A DNA stretch of 64,000 bases from Hydrogenophaga intermedia (GCF_023715105.1 NZ_JAMBNO010000015.1:79941-143940), one strand, 5' to 3'; counted from the first letter of the stretch, positions 7,469 through 17,957 are shown. The notes: generated from the sequence alone by a model not told the origin. Made by a program: numbers and translations.

Positions 7469-8665
7469 ATGCCCTTGGTCACCACCAATTTCGCCTTTCT
7501 GCTGCAGGCCATCGCCTGGCCATTGGCACTGCTGATCGCCTGGTTCCTCGGCGAATGGCTGCTCGAACGCTGGAACATCCCGCGCGTGACGAGCTACGTC
7601 GCCGTGGGTCTGGTCGGCAGCCTGATCAACCTGCCCGGGCTCACCACCGACATCACCGGCCTGCCGTTCCTGGCCAACGTGGCGCTGGCCCTGGTCCTGT
7701 TCGAACTGGGCTACCGCATCAACCTGCGCTGGTTCCGGCACAACCCCTGGGTGCTGGTGCTCGGGGTGGTGGAATCGCTCGTCACCTTCGGATTCGTTTA
7801 TTGGGTTTCTGGCTGGTTCTCCTTGCCCATCGAACACCGGCTGATCATTGCCGCGCTGTCGATCTCGGCGTCCCCCGCGGGCGTGCTGCGCGTGGCCAAC
7901 GAACTGCGCAGCACCGGCCAGGCCACCGAGCGCGTGCTGCACCTGTGCGCCATCAACTGCCTGTTCTCCGTGCTCGCGCTCAAGATCGTGGTGGGCTACT
8001 GGACGCTCTCCACCTCGGGCGACCTCGTGCTGGCGGCCTTTGGCAGCGTGCATGTGGTGGGCACCTCGATCGCTGTGGGCGCGCTGCTGGGCGTGGTCGT
8101 GCCCTGGTTGCTGCGGCTGCGCAACACGCACGAGCGCGGGGTCACCGTGGTCTTCGCATTGGCGGTGCTGCTGCTCACCACCGCTGCCTACGGCCTCATG
8201 CTCTCGCCGTTGCTGGCCGCGCTCACCTTCGGCATCGTGGCGCGCGAGCGCCGCGTGCATCTCACCAGCGCACAGCGCGATTTCGGCACCGCGGGCGACT
8301 TGCTCTCCGCCTTCCTGTTCGTCTACATCGCGTCGCTGCTGACCTGGGTGGACGTGAGAACGACCTTTGTGCTGGGCGCGGTGCTCATCCTGGCCCGCAC
8401 CTTCACCAAAGTGCTATGCAACGTGGCAGCGGCGCGTCTGTCGGGCATCTCCGAACGCAAGGGCGCGCTCACCGGCCTGGCGCTCACGCCCATGTCGGCC
8501 TTTGCCATCCTGCTGATCGAGCAAACCCGCCTGATGGGCTTCGACCCCGCGGTGCAGGTGCTGGCCACCATGGCCGGCATGATGCTGCTCCAGGAACTGC
8601 TCGGCCCCATCGTCACGCAGCGCTCGCTCATGGCCGCGCGCGAAACCCACGTCACCCGCGAGTGA
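7469..8665 (+). CDS. Cation:proton antiporter, CPA2 (KefB/YbaL-like) membrane domain
   Basis: 398 aa, about 11-12 hydrophobic segments. The Na+/H+ exchanger fold is indicated by ALVLFELGYRINLRWFR and by ISASPAGVLRVANEL, which sits where CPA2 proteins have the ion-binding segment. There is no cytoplasmic RCK/TrkA-N domain, so it is shorter than KefB or YbaL and may be ungated. The ATG at 7469 follows GGAG with tight spacing. It ends nine bases before ybdK and is probably co-transcribed with it. Ion specificity is unknown. Confidence 0.8.
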   Translation: MPLVTTNFAFLLQAIAWPLALLIAWFLGEWLLERWNIPRVTSYVAVGLVGSLINLPGLTTDITGLPFLANVALALVLFELGYRINLRWFRHNPWVLVLGVVESLVTFGFVYWVSGWFSLPIEHRLIIAALSISASPAGVLRVANELRSTGQATERVLHLCAINCLFSVLALKIVVGYWTLSTSGDLVLAAFGSVHVVGTSIAVGALLGVVVPWLLRLRNTHERGVTVVFALAVLLLTTAAYGLMLSPLLAALTFGIVARERRVHLTSAQRDFGTAGDLLSAFLFVYIASLLTWVDVRTTFVLGAVLILARTFTKVLCNVAAARLSGISERKGALTGLALTPMSAFAILLIEQTRLMGFDPAVQVLATMAGMMLLQELLGPIVTQRSLMAARETHVTRE

Positions 8666-8674
8666 GGAACCCAC

Positions 8675-9799
8675 ATGCCATTGGAAACCTTCAAGGCGTC
8701 TGATTCGCTGACCATGGGCGTGGAGCTGGAGCTGCAGCTCGTCAACAGCTACGACCACGACCTCTCCAGCAGCGCCAACGACCTGCTCGACCTGCTCGCG
8801 CGCAAGCCCTTCCCGGGCACCGTCACGCCCGAGATGACGCAGAGCATGATCGAGATCGCCACCGGCATCCACACCGAGCACGGCCCGCTGCTCAAGCAGT
8901 TGCAGGACATCCGCGACACGCTGGTGACCGCGGGTGACCGGCTCAACATCGAACTCGCCGGGGGCGGCACCCACCCGTTCCAGCGCTGGTTCGAGCAACG
9001 CATCTTCTCCAAGCCGCGCTTTCACCAGCTGTCCGGTCTGTACGGCTACCTGGCCAAGCAGTTCACCGTGTTCGGCCAGCACGTGCACATCGGCTGCAGC
9101 TCGCCCGACGAAGCGCTGTTCCTGCTGCACTCGCTCAACCGCTACGTGCCGCACTTCATCGCGCTGTCGGCCTCCTCGCCGTTCTCGCAGGGCGTGGACA
9201 CATTGTTCGATTCGGCCCGGCTGAACTCCGTGTTCGCCTTTCCGTTGAGCGGGCGCGCGCCGTTCGTGCTCAGCTGGGAGGAGTTCGCCAACGTGTACTT
9301 CACCAAGATGGAGAGCACGGGCGTGGTGAAGTCCATGAAGGACTTCTACTGGGACATCCGGCCCAAGCCCGAGTACGGCACCATCGAGCTGCGCGTGTGC
9401 GACACGCCGCTCACGGTGGAACGCGCTGCGGGGCTGGCGTGCTATCTGCAGGCGCTGTGCCGCCACCTGCTCACGCGCAGCGAGCCGCCGCCGGAAGAAG
9501 ACGATTACCTTGTCTACACCTACAACCGCTTCCAGGCCTGCCGCTTCGGGCTCGACGGCATGATGGTCAACCCCAAGACGCGCGAGCAGATCAGCATCCG
9601 TGAGGACGTGCTGGCCACGCTGCGCGTGCTGGCACCGCACGCGCAGGCCCTGCACAGCCTGCCCGCGCTCGACGAAATCGAGCGCACCGCCGCGCGCGTG
9701 GGCAACCACGCCAGCTTCCTGCGCACCCGCTTCAAGGACAGCGGCAGCGTGGAGGCGGTTGTGCGGGCAAGTGTGGAGGCTCTGCGGCACGGGCCGTGA
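8675..9799 (+). CDS. ybdK: Carboxylate-amine ligase YbdK (glutamate-cysteine ligase 2 family)
   Basis: 374 aa. The family signatures are [11 protein letters not shown] at the N-terminus, [13 protein letters not shown] and the C-terminal [18 protein letters not shown]. Known members make gamma-glutamylcysteine-like products weakly in vitro; the true substrate is uncertain. The short spacing after the antiporter gene suggests a two-gene operon, which could link thiol metabolism to ion efflux (inference). Confidence 0.88.
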   Translation: MPLETFKASDSLTMGVELELQLVNSYDHDLSSSANDLLDLLARKPFPGTVTPEMTQSMIEIATGIHTEHGPLLKQLQDIRDTLVTAGDRLNIELAGGGTHPFQRWFEQRIFSKPRFHQLSGLYGYLAKQFTVFGQHVHIGCSSPDEALFLLHSLNRYVPHFIALSASSPFSQGVDTLFDSARLNSVFAFPLSGRAPFVLSWEEFANVYFTKMESTGVVKSMKDFYWDIRPKPEYGTIELRVCDTPLTVERAAGLACYLQALCRHLLTRSEPPPEEDDYLVYTYNRFQACRFGLDGMMVNPKTREQISIREDVLATLRVLAPHAQALHSLPALDEIERTAARVGNHASFLRTRFKDSGSVEAVVRASVEALRHGP

Positions 9800-9961
9800 T
9801 TTCCGTCACGCATGGCGTGTGGGGGGATTCCTGAGGCTTGTCGGGAAATTTCCTACACGGCGAATGGCAGATCACCGACTTAACCGTCGCGGGGTGCATC
9901 GATACAGTTTGTTTCCATCGACACACCCTCCGTTTCAACCGTTTCGCCTCAGGACCCCGCC

Positions 9962-10219
9962 ATGAAATCCTTCGCTGACCGCACCAACCCCTTCGTCATG
10001 ATGCTCGACCCCGAGGCCGTGATCAGCGCCATGGAGCGCAGCCAGCCGCTGCGTGGCCTGGCCGGCCGCGTGTGCCGCCCGCTCGACAAGCCGTTGATCC
10101 CGACCCTGTTCAACACCACCATCCGCGAGTTCGACGCCGCGATCGACGACGAAGAATTCATGGACAGCGGCGTCGAGGCCTACGCCGAGGCCCAGCCCGG
10201 CCTGAGCGCCGTCCACTGA
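9962..10219 (+). CDS. Conserved-looking small protein of unknown function
   Basis: 85 aa, no signal peptide or membrane segment. The sequence is balanced and protein-like (MLDPEAVISAMERSQPLRGL, CRPLDKPLIPTLFNTTIREFDAAIDDEEF) with an acidic C-terminus. The ATG at 9962 has an AGGA-type ribosome site a few bases upstream. The preceding 162 bp (9800-9961) hold no other gene and may carry its promoter. I do not recognise a domain. Confidence 0.6.
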   Translation: MKSFADRTNPFVMMLDPEAVISAMERSQPLRGLAGRVCRPLDKPLIPTLFNTTIREFDAAIDDEEFMDSGVEAYAEAQPGLSAVH

Positions 10220-10224
10220 TTGAG

Positions 10225-10279
10225 TTTTCGCTGCCGGGCCGCCCCAAGGCTGCCCGCACAGCGGTGCAGCGTGGGGGCC
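10225..10279. repeat. GC-rich intergenic element between convergent genes
   Basis: Contains GGGCCGCCCCAAGG and GCAGCGTGGGGGC (10266-10278), directly against the TAG stop of the ABC permease. The same 13-mer in the same position relative to a stop occurs at 53637-53649. Probably one copy of a dispersed family that may help terminate converging transcripts. Confidence 0.5.
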
Positions 10280-11125
10280 CTATCGGGCAAATCGCTTGCG
10301 CGTGAGCGCCAGCGCCAGCCAGAACGTCGCCACCGCATAGAAGGCCAGTACCGCCAGATGCAGCGCAGCGTTTGCGGGCCACTGGTCCAGGAACAGCGGG
10401 CGCACCAGCTGCACCGCGTGCGTCAGGGGCAGCAGATCGGACAGCAGCAGCACCGGCCCCGGCAGCTGCTCGCGGGGAAAGAAAACGCCCGAGAGAAACA
10501 TCATGGGCGTGAGCACCAGCGTGAAGTAGTAGCTGAAGAAGTCGTAGCCCTTGGCCAGGGCGTTGAACACCAGCGCGATGCACGAGAAGGTGATGCCCGT
10601 GGCCCACAGCAGCGGCCAGGCCAGCAGCAGCTTGGGCGACTGCGTGATGCCCAGGCCCAGCATCACCAGCAGGATCACCGTCACCGAGAACAGCGACTTG
10701 AACGCTGCCCACAGCATCTCGGCCAGCACCACGTCGTCCAGCCCCACCGGCGCATTGAGGATGCCGTCCCAGGTGCGTTGCACGTGCATGCGCGAGAACG
10801 CCGAATACAGTGCCTCGAAGGTGGCCGCGTTCATGGCGCTCATGCAGATGCTGCCGCTGGCCAGGAACAGGATGTACGGCACGGCCACCGTGCCGCCGGC
10901 TGCAGGCAGGTTCACCGTGCCCACCAGCGCGCCCAGGCCGTAGCCGAATGCCACCAGCCAGATCAGCGGCTCGGCCACGTTGGCCGCCAGGCTGGGCAGT
11001 GCGAGCTTGCGCCAGACCAGCAGGTTGCGCAGGAACACCGGCCACCAGCGCCACGACAGCCGCGGCGGTGCCCAGGGATTGGGTGGGGTGAGGGTGGTGG
11101 TGAGAGGCGTCGTGGTGGTGTTCAT
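10280..11125 (-). CDS. ABC-2 type exporter permease, NodJ family
   Basis: 281 aa, six hydrophobic segments. Typical NodJ/DrrB-type motifs are EPLIWLVAFGYGLG, PYILFLASGSICMSAMNAATFEALYSAF and TPMMFLSGVFFPREQLPG. It starts two bases after the stop of the ATPase gene on the same strand, so the pair forms an operon and presumably one transporter (two permeases plus two ATPases). The exported substrate is unknown; NodIJ relatives move lipo-oligosaccharides or drugs. Confidence 0.88.
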   Translation of the reverse strand: MNTTTTPLTTTLTPPNPWAPPRLSWRWWPVFLRNLLVWRKLALPSLAANVAEPLIWLVAFGYGLGALVGTVNLPAAGGTVAVPYILFLASGSICMSAMNAATFEALYSAFSRMHVQRTWDGILNAPVGLDDVVLAEMLWAAFKSLFSVTVILLVMLGLGITQSPKLLLAWPLLWATGITFSCIALVFNALAKGYDFFSYYFTLVLTPMMFLSGVFFPREQLPGPVLLLSDLLPLTHAVQLVRPLFLDQWPANAALHLAVLAFYAVATFWLALALTRKRFAR

Positions 11126-11127
11126 GA

Positions 11128-12063
11128 TCAACCGTCCTCCCGGATCTGGCGGCCCGTGAGTTTGAGAAACAGGTCTTCCAGGTTGGCCGGCCGGTGCAGG
11201 GTGCGCAGCTCGTGGTTGCTGGCCAGTGCCGCCAGAATGGGCTGGGCCTGCGCGGTGTAGAGGAACACGGTCTCGCCGCTGACCTCCACGCGCGCGGCCA
11301 GCGCGCGCAAAGGCGCGTGCTCGTCGCGCTGTGCAATATCGATGGCGCCCGGCCCGTAGACCTCCACCACGTCGGGCTCCAGGTGCTCGGCGATCAGCGC
11401 GCGTGGGCGGCCTTCGGCGATCTTGCGGCCGTGGTCGAGCACCAGCAGGCGCGAGCACAGGCGTTCGGCCTCGTCCATGAAGTGTGTGGTGAGCAGGATA
11501 CTCTTGCCCTGCTGCAGCAGCATCTGCAGCCGCTCCCACATCAGATGACGCGCCTGCGGGTCCAGACCGGTGGTGGGCTCGTCGAGCATCAGCAACTGCG
11601 GGTCGTTGACCAGCGCGCGCGCCAGCGACAGGCGCCGCTTCATGCCACCCGAGAGTTCCCCCGGGCGCGCCTTGGCCTTGTGCGATAGCGCGGCGAACTC
11701 CAGCAGGCGCGGGATGCGGGCGCGGATGTCAGCGTCCTTGAGCCCGAAATAGCGGCCGTACACGAGCAGGTTTTCTTCGGCGTCGAAATCCGGGTCGAGC
11801 GTGTCCATCTGCGCGACCACGCCCAGGCGCGCCTTGATCGCAAGCGCGTCGCGTGGCATGTCCAGGCCGAAGGCGGTGATGCGCCCGGCATCCGGCGCGG
11901 TCAGGCCCAGGCACATCTTGATGGTGGTGGTCTTGCCGGCACCGTTGGGGCCGATCACGCCGAGGCATTCGCCGGGCTGGATGGCGAAACTCAAGCGATC
12001 CACCACCGTGGCGTTGCCGTAGCGTTTGACGAGGTCGACAGCCTCGAACAGGGGTTGGCTCAT
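11128..12063 (-). CDS. ABC exporter ATP-binding protein, NodI family
   Basis: 311 aa. Walker [12 protein letters not shown]-loop VAQMDTLD, signature [16 protein letters not shown], Walker [13 protein letters not shown] and H-loop TTHFMDEAE are all intact. The ~90-residue C-terminal extension is usual for DrrA/NodI proteins. The start at 12063 is chosen over the longer frame because a -10-like CACAAT (12072-12077) lies eight bases before it. The gene is transcribed away from psd. Confidence 0.9.
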   Translation of the reverse strand: MSQPLFEAVDLVKRYGNATVVDRLSFAIQPGECLGVIGPNGAGKTTTIKMCLGLTAPDAGRITAFGLDMPRDALAIKARLGVVAQMDTLDPDFDAEENLLVYGRYFGLKDADIRARIPRLLEFAALSHKAKARPGELSGGMKRRLSLARALVNDPQLLMLDEPTTGLDPQARHLMWERLQMLLQQGKSILLTTHFMDEAERLCSRLLVLDHGRKIAEGRPRALIAEHLEPDVVEVYGPGAIDIAQRDEHAPLRALAARVEVSGETVFLYTAQAQPILAALASNHELRTLHRPANLEDLFLKLTGRQIREDG

Positions 12064-12071
12064 GGCGCGCC

Positions 12072-12127
12072 ATTGTGCCCACCACCGATGACCCCTGGCG
12101 CGCCGGGGCAAGGGCCCCACCTACAAT
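12072..12127. promoter_or_regulatory. Divergent -10 elements of the ABC operon and psd
   Basis: CACAAT on the minus strand (12072-12077) lies eight bases before the ATPase start, and TACAAT on the plus strand (12122-12127) nine bases before the psd ATG. Both imply leaders of only a few bases. No convincing -35 is visible. Confidence 0.4.
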
Positions 12128-12136
12128 CCGGCTCCC

Positions 12137-12988
12137 ATGTCGTTGGCCGTCCGTCTCCAGTACCTGTTGCCCAAGCTCGCCCTCACGCGGCTGGCGGGCG
12201 CCTTCGCCGGCGCGCGTGCCGGCGCGCTCACGCAGTGGGCCATCCGCCGCTTCATCGCGCGCTACCACGTGAACATGGCCGAAGCGGCCGATCCCGACCC
12301 CGCGGCCTACGACACGTTCAACGCGTTCTTCACGCGCGCGCTCAAGGCCGATGCCCGCCCGCTGGCCGATGCCGCCTTCGTCTGCCCGGTCGACGGCGCG
12401 ATCAGCCAGTTCGGCCGCATCCAGCGCGACCAGATCTTCCAGGCCAAGGGCCACCACTACAGCACCGCGGCCCTGCTGGGCGGCGATGCCCAGGCCGCCG
12501 CAGCCTTCGACGACGGCGACTTCGCCACCATCTACCTGAGCCCGCGCGACTACCACCGCATCCACATGCCCGCTGTGGCGACGCTGCGCCGCATGGTGCA
12601 CGTGCCGGGCGAACTGTTCTCGGTGAACCCGGCCACGGCCGCGGGCGTGCCCGGGCTGTTTGCGCGCAACGAGCGCGTGGTCTGCCACTTCGACATGCCG
12701 GTGGGCGAACGCACCGTGCCTTTCGTGCTGGTGCTGGTGGGCGCCACCATCGTCGGCAGCATGGCCACCGCCTGGCATGGCGTGGTCAACCCGCCACGCC
12801 CGGGGGGCTTGCGCACCTGGCGCTACGACGACATGCCCGTGCGCATCGAACGCGGCGCCGAGATGGGCCGCTTCCTGCTCGGCTCGACGGTGGTGCTGCT
12901 GTGGCCGAAAGACACCATCCGTTTCCAGCCCGACTGGGCGCCCGCGCGCGCTGTGCGCATGGGTGAGGCGATGGGCGACGCGCTCTGA
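12137..12988 (+). CDS. psd: Phosphatidylserine decarboxylase proenzyme
   Basis: 283 aa. It converts phosphatidylserine to phosphatidylethanolamine in the inner membrane. The self-cleavage motif LGST is present (Gly249-Ser250), so the proenzyme would split into beta and alpha chains with a pyruvoyl group on Ser250. The catalytic CPVDG (Asp86) and YHRIHMP (His143) are intact. The sole ATG fits the promoter TACAAT nine bases upstream. It is followed by purT 23 bp later on the same strand. Confidence 0.95.
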   Translation: MSLAVRLQYLLPKLALTRLAGAFAGARAGALTQWAIRRFIARYHVNMAEAADPDPAAYDTFNAFFTRALKADARPLADAAFVCPVDGAISQFGRIQRDQIFQAKGHHYSTAALLGGDAQAAAAFDDGDFATIYLSPRDYHRIHMPAVATLRRMVHVPGELFSVNPATAAGVPGLFARNERVVCHFDMPVGERTVPFVLVLVGATIVGSMATAWHGVVNPPRPGGLRTWRYDDMPVRIERGAEMGRFLLGSTVVLLWPKDTIRFQPDWAPARAVRMGEAMGDAL

Positions 12989-13011
12989 TTTCTTTTCGCA
13001 AGGACACGATC

Positions 13012-14214
13012 ATGACCACCCTCGGCACGCCGCTCTCACCCTCGGCCACCAAAGTCATGCTGCTGGGCAGCGGCGAACTGGGCAAAGAGGTGCTGATCGC
13101 ACTGCAGCGCCTGGGCGTGGAGACCATCGCCGTCGACCGCTACGAGAACGCGCCTGGCCACCAGGTCGCGCACCGCGCCCACACCATCGCCATGAGCGAT
13201 CCGGCGCAACTGAAGGCGCTCATCGAGCGCGAGCGCCCGCACCTCGTGGTGCCTGAGATCGAGGCCATCGCCACGCCTGTGCTGCAGGAACTCGAGGCCG
13301 CGGGCGTGGTGCGCGTGATTCCCACCGCGCGCGCCGCGCGCCTCACGATGGACCGCGAAGGCATCCGCCGCCTGGCGGCCGAGACGCTGGGTCTGCCGAC
13401 CAGCCCCTACAAATTCTGCGATTCGCTCGAAGAACTGCAGGCCGCGATCGACAACGGAATCGGCTACCCCTGCATCGTGAAGCCCGTGATGAGCAGCAGC
13501 GGCAAGGGCCAGAGCAAGATCGATGGCCCGGCCGACGTGAAGACCGCCTGGGATTACGCCATGGCGGGTGGTCGCGTGAGCCACGGTCGCATCATCGTCG
13601 AGGGCTTCATCCGCTTCGACTACGAGATCACGCTGCTGACCGTACGCGCGCTGGGCGCGAACGGTGAAATCGAAACCCACTTCTGCGATCCGATCGGCCA
13701 TGTGCAGGTGAGCGGCGACTACGTGGAGAGCTGGCAACCCCACCCCATGAGCGCGAAGGCGCTGCAGACCAGTCGCGAGATCGCCAAGGCCATCACCGAC
13801 AACCTCGGTGGGCAGGGATTGTTCGGCGTCGAGCTGTTCGTGGCCGGCGACCAGGTGTGGTTCAGCGAGGTCAGCCCGCGACCGCACGACACCGGCATGG
13901 TGACCATGGCCACGCAGTGGCAGAACGAGTTCGAGCTGCACGCGCGCGCCATTCTCGGCCTGCCGGTGGATACCGCGCTCAAGAGCCCGGGTGCCAGCGC
14001 CGTCATCTACGGCGGTGTCGAGGCACGGGGAATCGTGTTCGACGGCGTGTACGAAGCCTTGCGCGTGCCGGGTACCGAAGTCCGCCTGTTCGGCAAGCCC
14101 GAGAGCTTCAACAAGCGCCGCATGGGCGTGGCGTTGGCACGACACGCTGACGTGGAGCAGGCGCGGGTGAATGCCAAGCGCGCCGCCGCGCACGTGCGCC
14201 CGCGCGAGGCCTAA
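13012..14214 (+). CDS. purT: Formate-dependent phosphoribosylglycinamide formyltransferase (GAR transformylase 2)
   Basis: 400 aa, full length. ATP-grasp enzyme that uses formate and ATP to formylate GAR in purine synthesis. Evidence: the N-terminal Rossmann-like [31 protein letters not shown], the ATP-grasp loop [12 protein letters not shown] and the C-terminal [15 protein letters not shown]. The ribosome site (AAGGACA) and ATG are clear. A 95-bp gap separates it from the LysR gene. Confidence 0.96.
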   Translation: MTTLGTPLSPSATKVMLLGSGELGKEVLIALQRLGVETIAVDRYENAPGHQVAHRAHTIAMSDPAQLKALIERERPHLVVPEIEAIATPVLQELEAAGVVRVIPTARAARLTMDREGIRRLAAETLGLPTSPYKFCDSLEELQAAIDNGIGYPCIVKPVMSSSGKGQSKIDGPADVKTAWDYAMAGGRVSHGRIIVEGFIRFDYEITLLTVRALGANGEIETHFCDPIGHVQVSGDYVESWQPHPMSAKALQTSREIAKAITDNLGGQGLFGVELFVAGDQVWFSEVSPRPHDTGMVTMATQWQNEFELHARAILGLPVDTALKSPGASAVIYGGVEARGIVFDGVYEALRVPGTEVRLFGKPESFNKRRMGVALARHADVEQARVNAKRAAAHVRPREA

Positions 14215-14309
14215 GCCAACCGACGGGTTTGCCATGCGCCAAGGCGCGCATACACTGGCGGCGACCACCGTGCCGCTTCATCGCGGAATCGATCTGCAGG
14301 GGAAGTCGA

Positions 14310-15230
14310 TTGGAGATCAGACAGCTTCGCTATTTCCTGAGGATCGCGGAACTGGGTAGCTTCTCGAAGGCCTCGCTCGCTCTGCACATCGCGCAGCCCG
14401 CACTGAGCCAACAGATGGCTCAGCTTGAAGACGAACTGGGGCACGCCCTGCTGCACCGTCGCCACAATGGTGTGCAGATGACCGAACAGGGCGAGGCCTT
14501 CTATGCACACGCACAGCGTGTGCTCAAGCAGATCGACGATTTGCCCAATGTGGTGAAGCGCTGCAAGGACTCGTTGCGCGGTACCGTGTCGTTGGGCTTG
14601 CCACAAAGCACGGCGGTGCAATATGCCATGCCCCTGGTCGCCGAGCTGCAGCAGCGCCACCCTGGCGTGAGTGTGGAGATCTACGACGAAATCAGCGGCA
14701 ACTTGCTGCGGCATCTCAACTCCGGTCAACTCGACATCGCCGTTGTGGTCAATGACCAGGACGTATCGCTCGTGAACGCGGTTCCCCTGATGGATGAGGA
14801 GCTGTTTCTCACTTCCTGCGCGCGCGAGGATCACGGCCCGCGCTTGCGGGTTCAGGATCTCGCGACCCTGCCGCTCACATTGCCTGGCGTGCACCATGGT
14901 GTGCGTGCACTCGTCGACGCGGCGATACGCGCTCATGGCGTGATTCCGCCGATGCCTTCCATCGTCGCGAACTCCATGAGCGTCATGCGTCGCGCGGTCG
15001 AATCCGGCGTTGCCTGCAGCGTGATGCCCTGGGGCGCGGTCTGCGAGGAGATCGACGCCGGCACCTTGCGCGTCACACCGTTGGAGCCGCGGCTGACGCG
15101 GCGGGTGTATGTGTGCACTGCCCGTGATGCGCAGTTGTCGCTGGCCGGCCATGCGGTGCACGACTTGCTGATCGAGCTCACCCGCCAACGCGTGGCGAGC
15201 GGTGAGTGGCTGGGCGTCACACTGATCTGA
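14310..15230 (+). CDS. LysR-family transcriptional regulator
   Basis: 306 aa. The N-terminal winged HTH begins right at the start (MEIRQLRYFLRIAELGSFSKAS, LHIAQPALSQQMAQLEDELG). The effector domain (about 90-300) contains GTVSLGLPQSTAVQY. The start is a TTG at 14310 preceded by AGGGGAAG; no ATG in frame would preserve the conserved N-terminus. It heads a co-directional block of branched-chain acid genes and is a likely regulator of it. The closest relatives in motif are Nac/CbbR-like LysR proteins that control aromatic- and organic-acid genes. The inducer is unknown. Confidence 0.85.
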   Translation: MEIRQLRYFLRIAELGSFSKASLALHIAQPALSQQMAQLEDELGHALLHRRHNGVQMTEQGEAFYAHAQRVLKQIDDLPNVVKRCKDSLRGTVSLGLPQSTAVQYAMPLVAELQQRHPGVSVEIYDEISGNLLRHLNSGQLDIAVVVNDQDVSLVNAVPLMDEELFLTSCAREDHGPRLRVQDLATLPLTLPGVHHGVRALVDAAIRAHGVIPPMPSIVANSMSVMRRAVESGVACSVMPWGAVCEEIDAGTLRVTPLEPRLTRRVYVCTARDAQLSLAGHAVHDLLIELTRQRVASGEWLGVTLI

Positions 15231-15305
15231 TCGGCGCGTCCATCGGGCCTCGTTCGCGCGAACAGTGCCATCGCTTTCGCGGCTGACGGCAGACGAAATC
15301 CCTAT

Positions 15306-15334
15306 TTCTCAAGCCATGGATCGACTCCTAGACT
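15306..15334 (+). promoter_or_regulatory. Possible promoter of the hydroxyacid dehydrogenase/bkd block
   Basis: TTCTCA (15306-15311) and TAGACT (15329-15334) are 17 bp apart and lie about 30 bp before the ATG at 15365. A small dyad, TGCCTTCAGGCA, follows directly. The string ACTCCTAGACT recurs before the LsrB-like gene at about 34420. Confidence 0.35.
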
Positions 15335-15364
15335 GCCTTCAGGCAACGAAGGAGGCTTTCCAGA

Positions 15365-16786
15365 ATGATCGCGTCTCACGAATCGTCCACGCCCCCCGCG
15401 CACTCGGAGCGAGGCCTGCCGCCCGGTCTGACAAGGTTGCTTGGCACCCTGTTCGGCGAGCGCTTCACGACCAGCGCTGCCGTGTGTCTGCAGCATGGTG
15501 CCGACGAATCGGCGTTTGCACCCGCGCCGCCCGATGCGGTTGTCTTCCCGGAGTCCACCGAAGAGGTGGCCGCCGCAATGGCTGCCTGCCATGCCCATGG
15601 CGTCCCTGTCATCCCGTTCGGTGTGGGCTCGTCGGTCGAAGACCACCTCCTTGCCGTGCATGGGGGTGTGTCTTTCGACACGTCACGCATGAACCGGGTG
15701 ATCGACATCCGACCGGAAGACCTCACCGCCACGGTGCAGGCGGGCGTCACGCGTGAGCAGCTCAATCGCGAGCTCGCGTCGACAGGCTTTTTCTTCTCGG
15801 TCGATCCCGGTGCGAACGCCAGCATCGGTGGCATGGTGGCCACAGCGGCCTCCGGCACGAACACGGTGCGCTATGGAACCATGCGCGACAACCTGCTGTC
15901 GCTGGTCGTGGTGCTGGCGGATGGTCAGGTCATCCGCACTTCGCGTCGCGCGCGAAAATCATCTGCTGGCTACAACCTGACCCAGATCTTCGCGGGCTCG
16001 GAGGGTACGCTGGGAATCATCACCGAGGTGACCGTCAAGCTGCATCCACAGCCTGAGGCCATCGCCGCTGCGGTCGTGAACTTCCCTGATGTGGGCAGTG
16101 CCGTCAGCACCGTGATCCAGGCGCTGCAGATGGGGGTTCCACTGGCACGCGCTGAAATGCTCGATGCCCTGACCATCAAGGCCATCAACGCGCACAGCCG
16201 CACGACCTTGACCGAAGCGCCCACGCTGTTCCTCGAGTTCAGCGGGTCTACCGCCCAGGTGAAAGAGCAGGGCGAGACCTTGCGCACCGTCGTCGAAGAG
16301 CACGGCGGCGGCGATTTCCAGTGGGCCACCCGTCCCGAGGAACGCAGCCGACTCTGGACGCCACGGCATCACGCCTATTTCGCCTGCATCCAGCTGCGTC
16401 CGGGCTCGCGTTCACTCACCACCGATGCCTGTGTGCCCATTTCCCGTCTTGCCGACTGCATCGCCGAGACGACCGCCGACATTCAGGCCAGTGGTCTCCT
16501 GGCGCCCGTTTTTGGCCATGTGGGTGACGGCAATTTTCACTGCCTGCTGCTGGTCGATCCCGATAACGCGGACGAAGTGACGGCCGCCGAGGAGTTGAGT
16601 CACCGTCTTGTGCACCGTGCCATCCGCTTCGATGGCACGTGTACCGGCGAACACGGGGTGGGCCTGCACAAGATGCCTTATCTGGAAGAAGAGCATGGCG
16701 TTGCCACGGTCGACGTCATGCGCCGCATCAAGCGGGCGCTCGACCCGCGCAATATCCGCAACCCGGGGAAGGTTGTCCATCTTTGA
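15365..16786 (+). CDS. FAD-dependent D-2-hydroxyacid (D-lactate-type) dehydrogenase
   Basis: 473 aa, VAO/GlcD-type flavoprotein. The FAD-binding PCMH domain contains VIPFGVGSSVEDHLLA, VDPGANASIGGMVATAASGTNTVRYGTMRDNLL and the loop FAGSEGTLGIITEVTVKLHP. The C-terminal half has FGHVGDGNFHC and the CTGEHGVGLHK metal/substrate motif. The family oxidises D-lactate or related D-2-hydroxyacids to 2-oxoacids and passes electrons to cytochrome c or quinone. Sitting ahead of a branched-chain 2-oxoacid dehydrogenase, it may supply 2-oxoisovalerate-type acids from 2-hydroxyacids (inference). It is spaced 14 bp from the next gene. Confidence 0.82.
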   Translation: MIASHESSTPPAHSERGLPPGLTRLLGTLFGERFTTSAAVCLQHGADESAFAPAPPDAVVFPESTEEVAAAMAACHAHGVPVIPFGVGSSVEDHLLAVHGGVSFDTSRMNRVIDIRPEDLTATVQAGVTREQLNRELASTGFFFSVDPGANASIGGMVATAASGTNTVRYGTMRDNLLSLVVVLADGQVIRTSRRARKSSAGYNLTQIFAGSEGTLGIITEVTVKLHPQPEAIAAAVVNFPDVGSAVSTVIQALQMGVPLARAEMLDALTIKAINAHSRTTLTEAPTLFLEFSGSTAQVKEQGETLRTVVEEHGGGDFQWATRPEERSRLWTPRHHAYFACIQLRPGSRSLTTDACVPISRLADCIAETTADIQASGLLAPVFGHVGDGNFHCLLLVDPDNADEVTAAEELSHRLVHRAIRFDGTCTGEHGVGLHKMPYLEEEHGVATVDVMRRIKRALDPRNIRNPGKVVHL

Positions 16787-16800
16787 CGCCGAAGCGTTCC

Positions 16801-17957
16801 ATGGAACGAAGAACGATGCTCGCGTTGCTGTCGAGTTGTGCGATGCCATCGCTCGCGCTCGCACAGAACACCGCCAGGGCGACTGCTACCCGACAGCCGG
16901 CCGGTGGCGAGATCATGCGCGGCCAGACCGCGAATCTCTCCTCAAACCGCGCGGCCATCTCCAAGGCCTATGCCGAAGGCGCCGACCTCGTGTTTCAGCA
17001 AGTCAACGCCACCGGTGGCGTGCATGGCCGCCGTATCCGCGTGTTGCAGCTTGACGACGCCTACGACGTCCAGCGAGCCGAGGAGAACGTGCGTGCGCTC
17101 AACGAAAACCACAAGGTCTTTGCGCTCGTGTACCTCGTGGGAACCGCCATCGTCGACAAGGTGCTGCCTTATGTGACGCAGTCGGGTGTTCCCATGGATC
17201 ACGCGGTGACGGGCGCCGACAACGTGCGGCCACCCGTTCGTTTGGTGAACGAGGCCTTCTTCCTGCGGGCAAGCTACGGCCGCGAGATCGATCGAATCGT
17301 CAGCCACCTCGCCACGCTGGGCATCGACAACTTCGGCTTCCTGCATGAAGACGAGCCCTTCGGTTATGGCGTTCGTAGCAACGTGCAATCGGCGGTCGAG
17401 AAGTTCAAGACCAAGCTGGTGGCCAGCATCTCGGTTCCCCCCAATCAGCCCACGGCCGAAGCGGTAGCGCCTGCGGTGCGCCTGATGCTGCAGGTCAGTC
17501 CCAAGGCCGTTGTTATCGGCAGTGCCGGCCCGGTGATCGAAAAATTCGTTCGCGCCTACCAGGAGGCCGGCGAGCGCACCCAGTTCTATTGCCTCTCCGT
17601 GGCCAATGTCGAGCGGCTGGTGCGCGATCTCGGGCTCTTGAGCGAGGGCATCGTCGTGGCACAGGTGATGCTCGATGTGCGCACCTCGAACCTGCCGGTC
17701 GTGCGCGAGTACCGCGAGGCCGCCGCAAGGCGGGACGCGATGGCTGGTGTTTTCGATCTGGAAGGTTTCGTCTCTGCGCGAATCATCGTGCAGGCCCTGC
17801 GCGACGCCGGTGAAACGCCCACGCGCGCCCGTTTCATCGCCGGCCTGGAGCGGCAGACGCAGGTGGGGGCTTTCCGGTGAAATACCAGGACGCACGTCAA
17901 GGCTCTCCGTTCGTGGAACTGTCCATGATCGGACGCGGGGGAAAGTCGGTCCGGTGA
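16801..17957 (+). pseudogene. LIV-type ABC substrate-binding protein, interrupted by a one-base frameshift
   Basis: The open frame from ATG 16801 (signal peptide MERRTMLALLSSCAMPSLALA) stops at 17880 after 359 aa, ending VGAFR. In the next frame the reading continues with VKYQDARQGSPFVELSMIG to a stop at 17955-17957. This matches the usual family end, as in the intact paralogue at 59254-60405 (MGGFPLDFG, SKFVELTLL). One extra G in the run at 17864-17869 would restore QVGGFPVKYQD. The corrected stop overlaps the next start (GTGA), supporting a single original gene. It could be a real mutation or a sequencing error. No permease or ATPase genes are nearby. Confidence 0.8.

Noticed and set aside
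6434..8260. 608-codon minus-strand open frame opposite the methyltransferase and antiporter genes
   Set aside because: Codon-bias artefact; low-complexity translation and complete overlap with two real genes.
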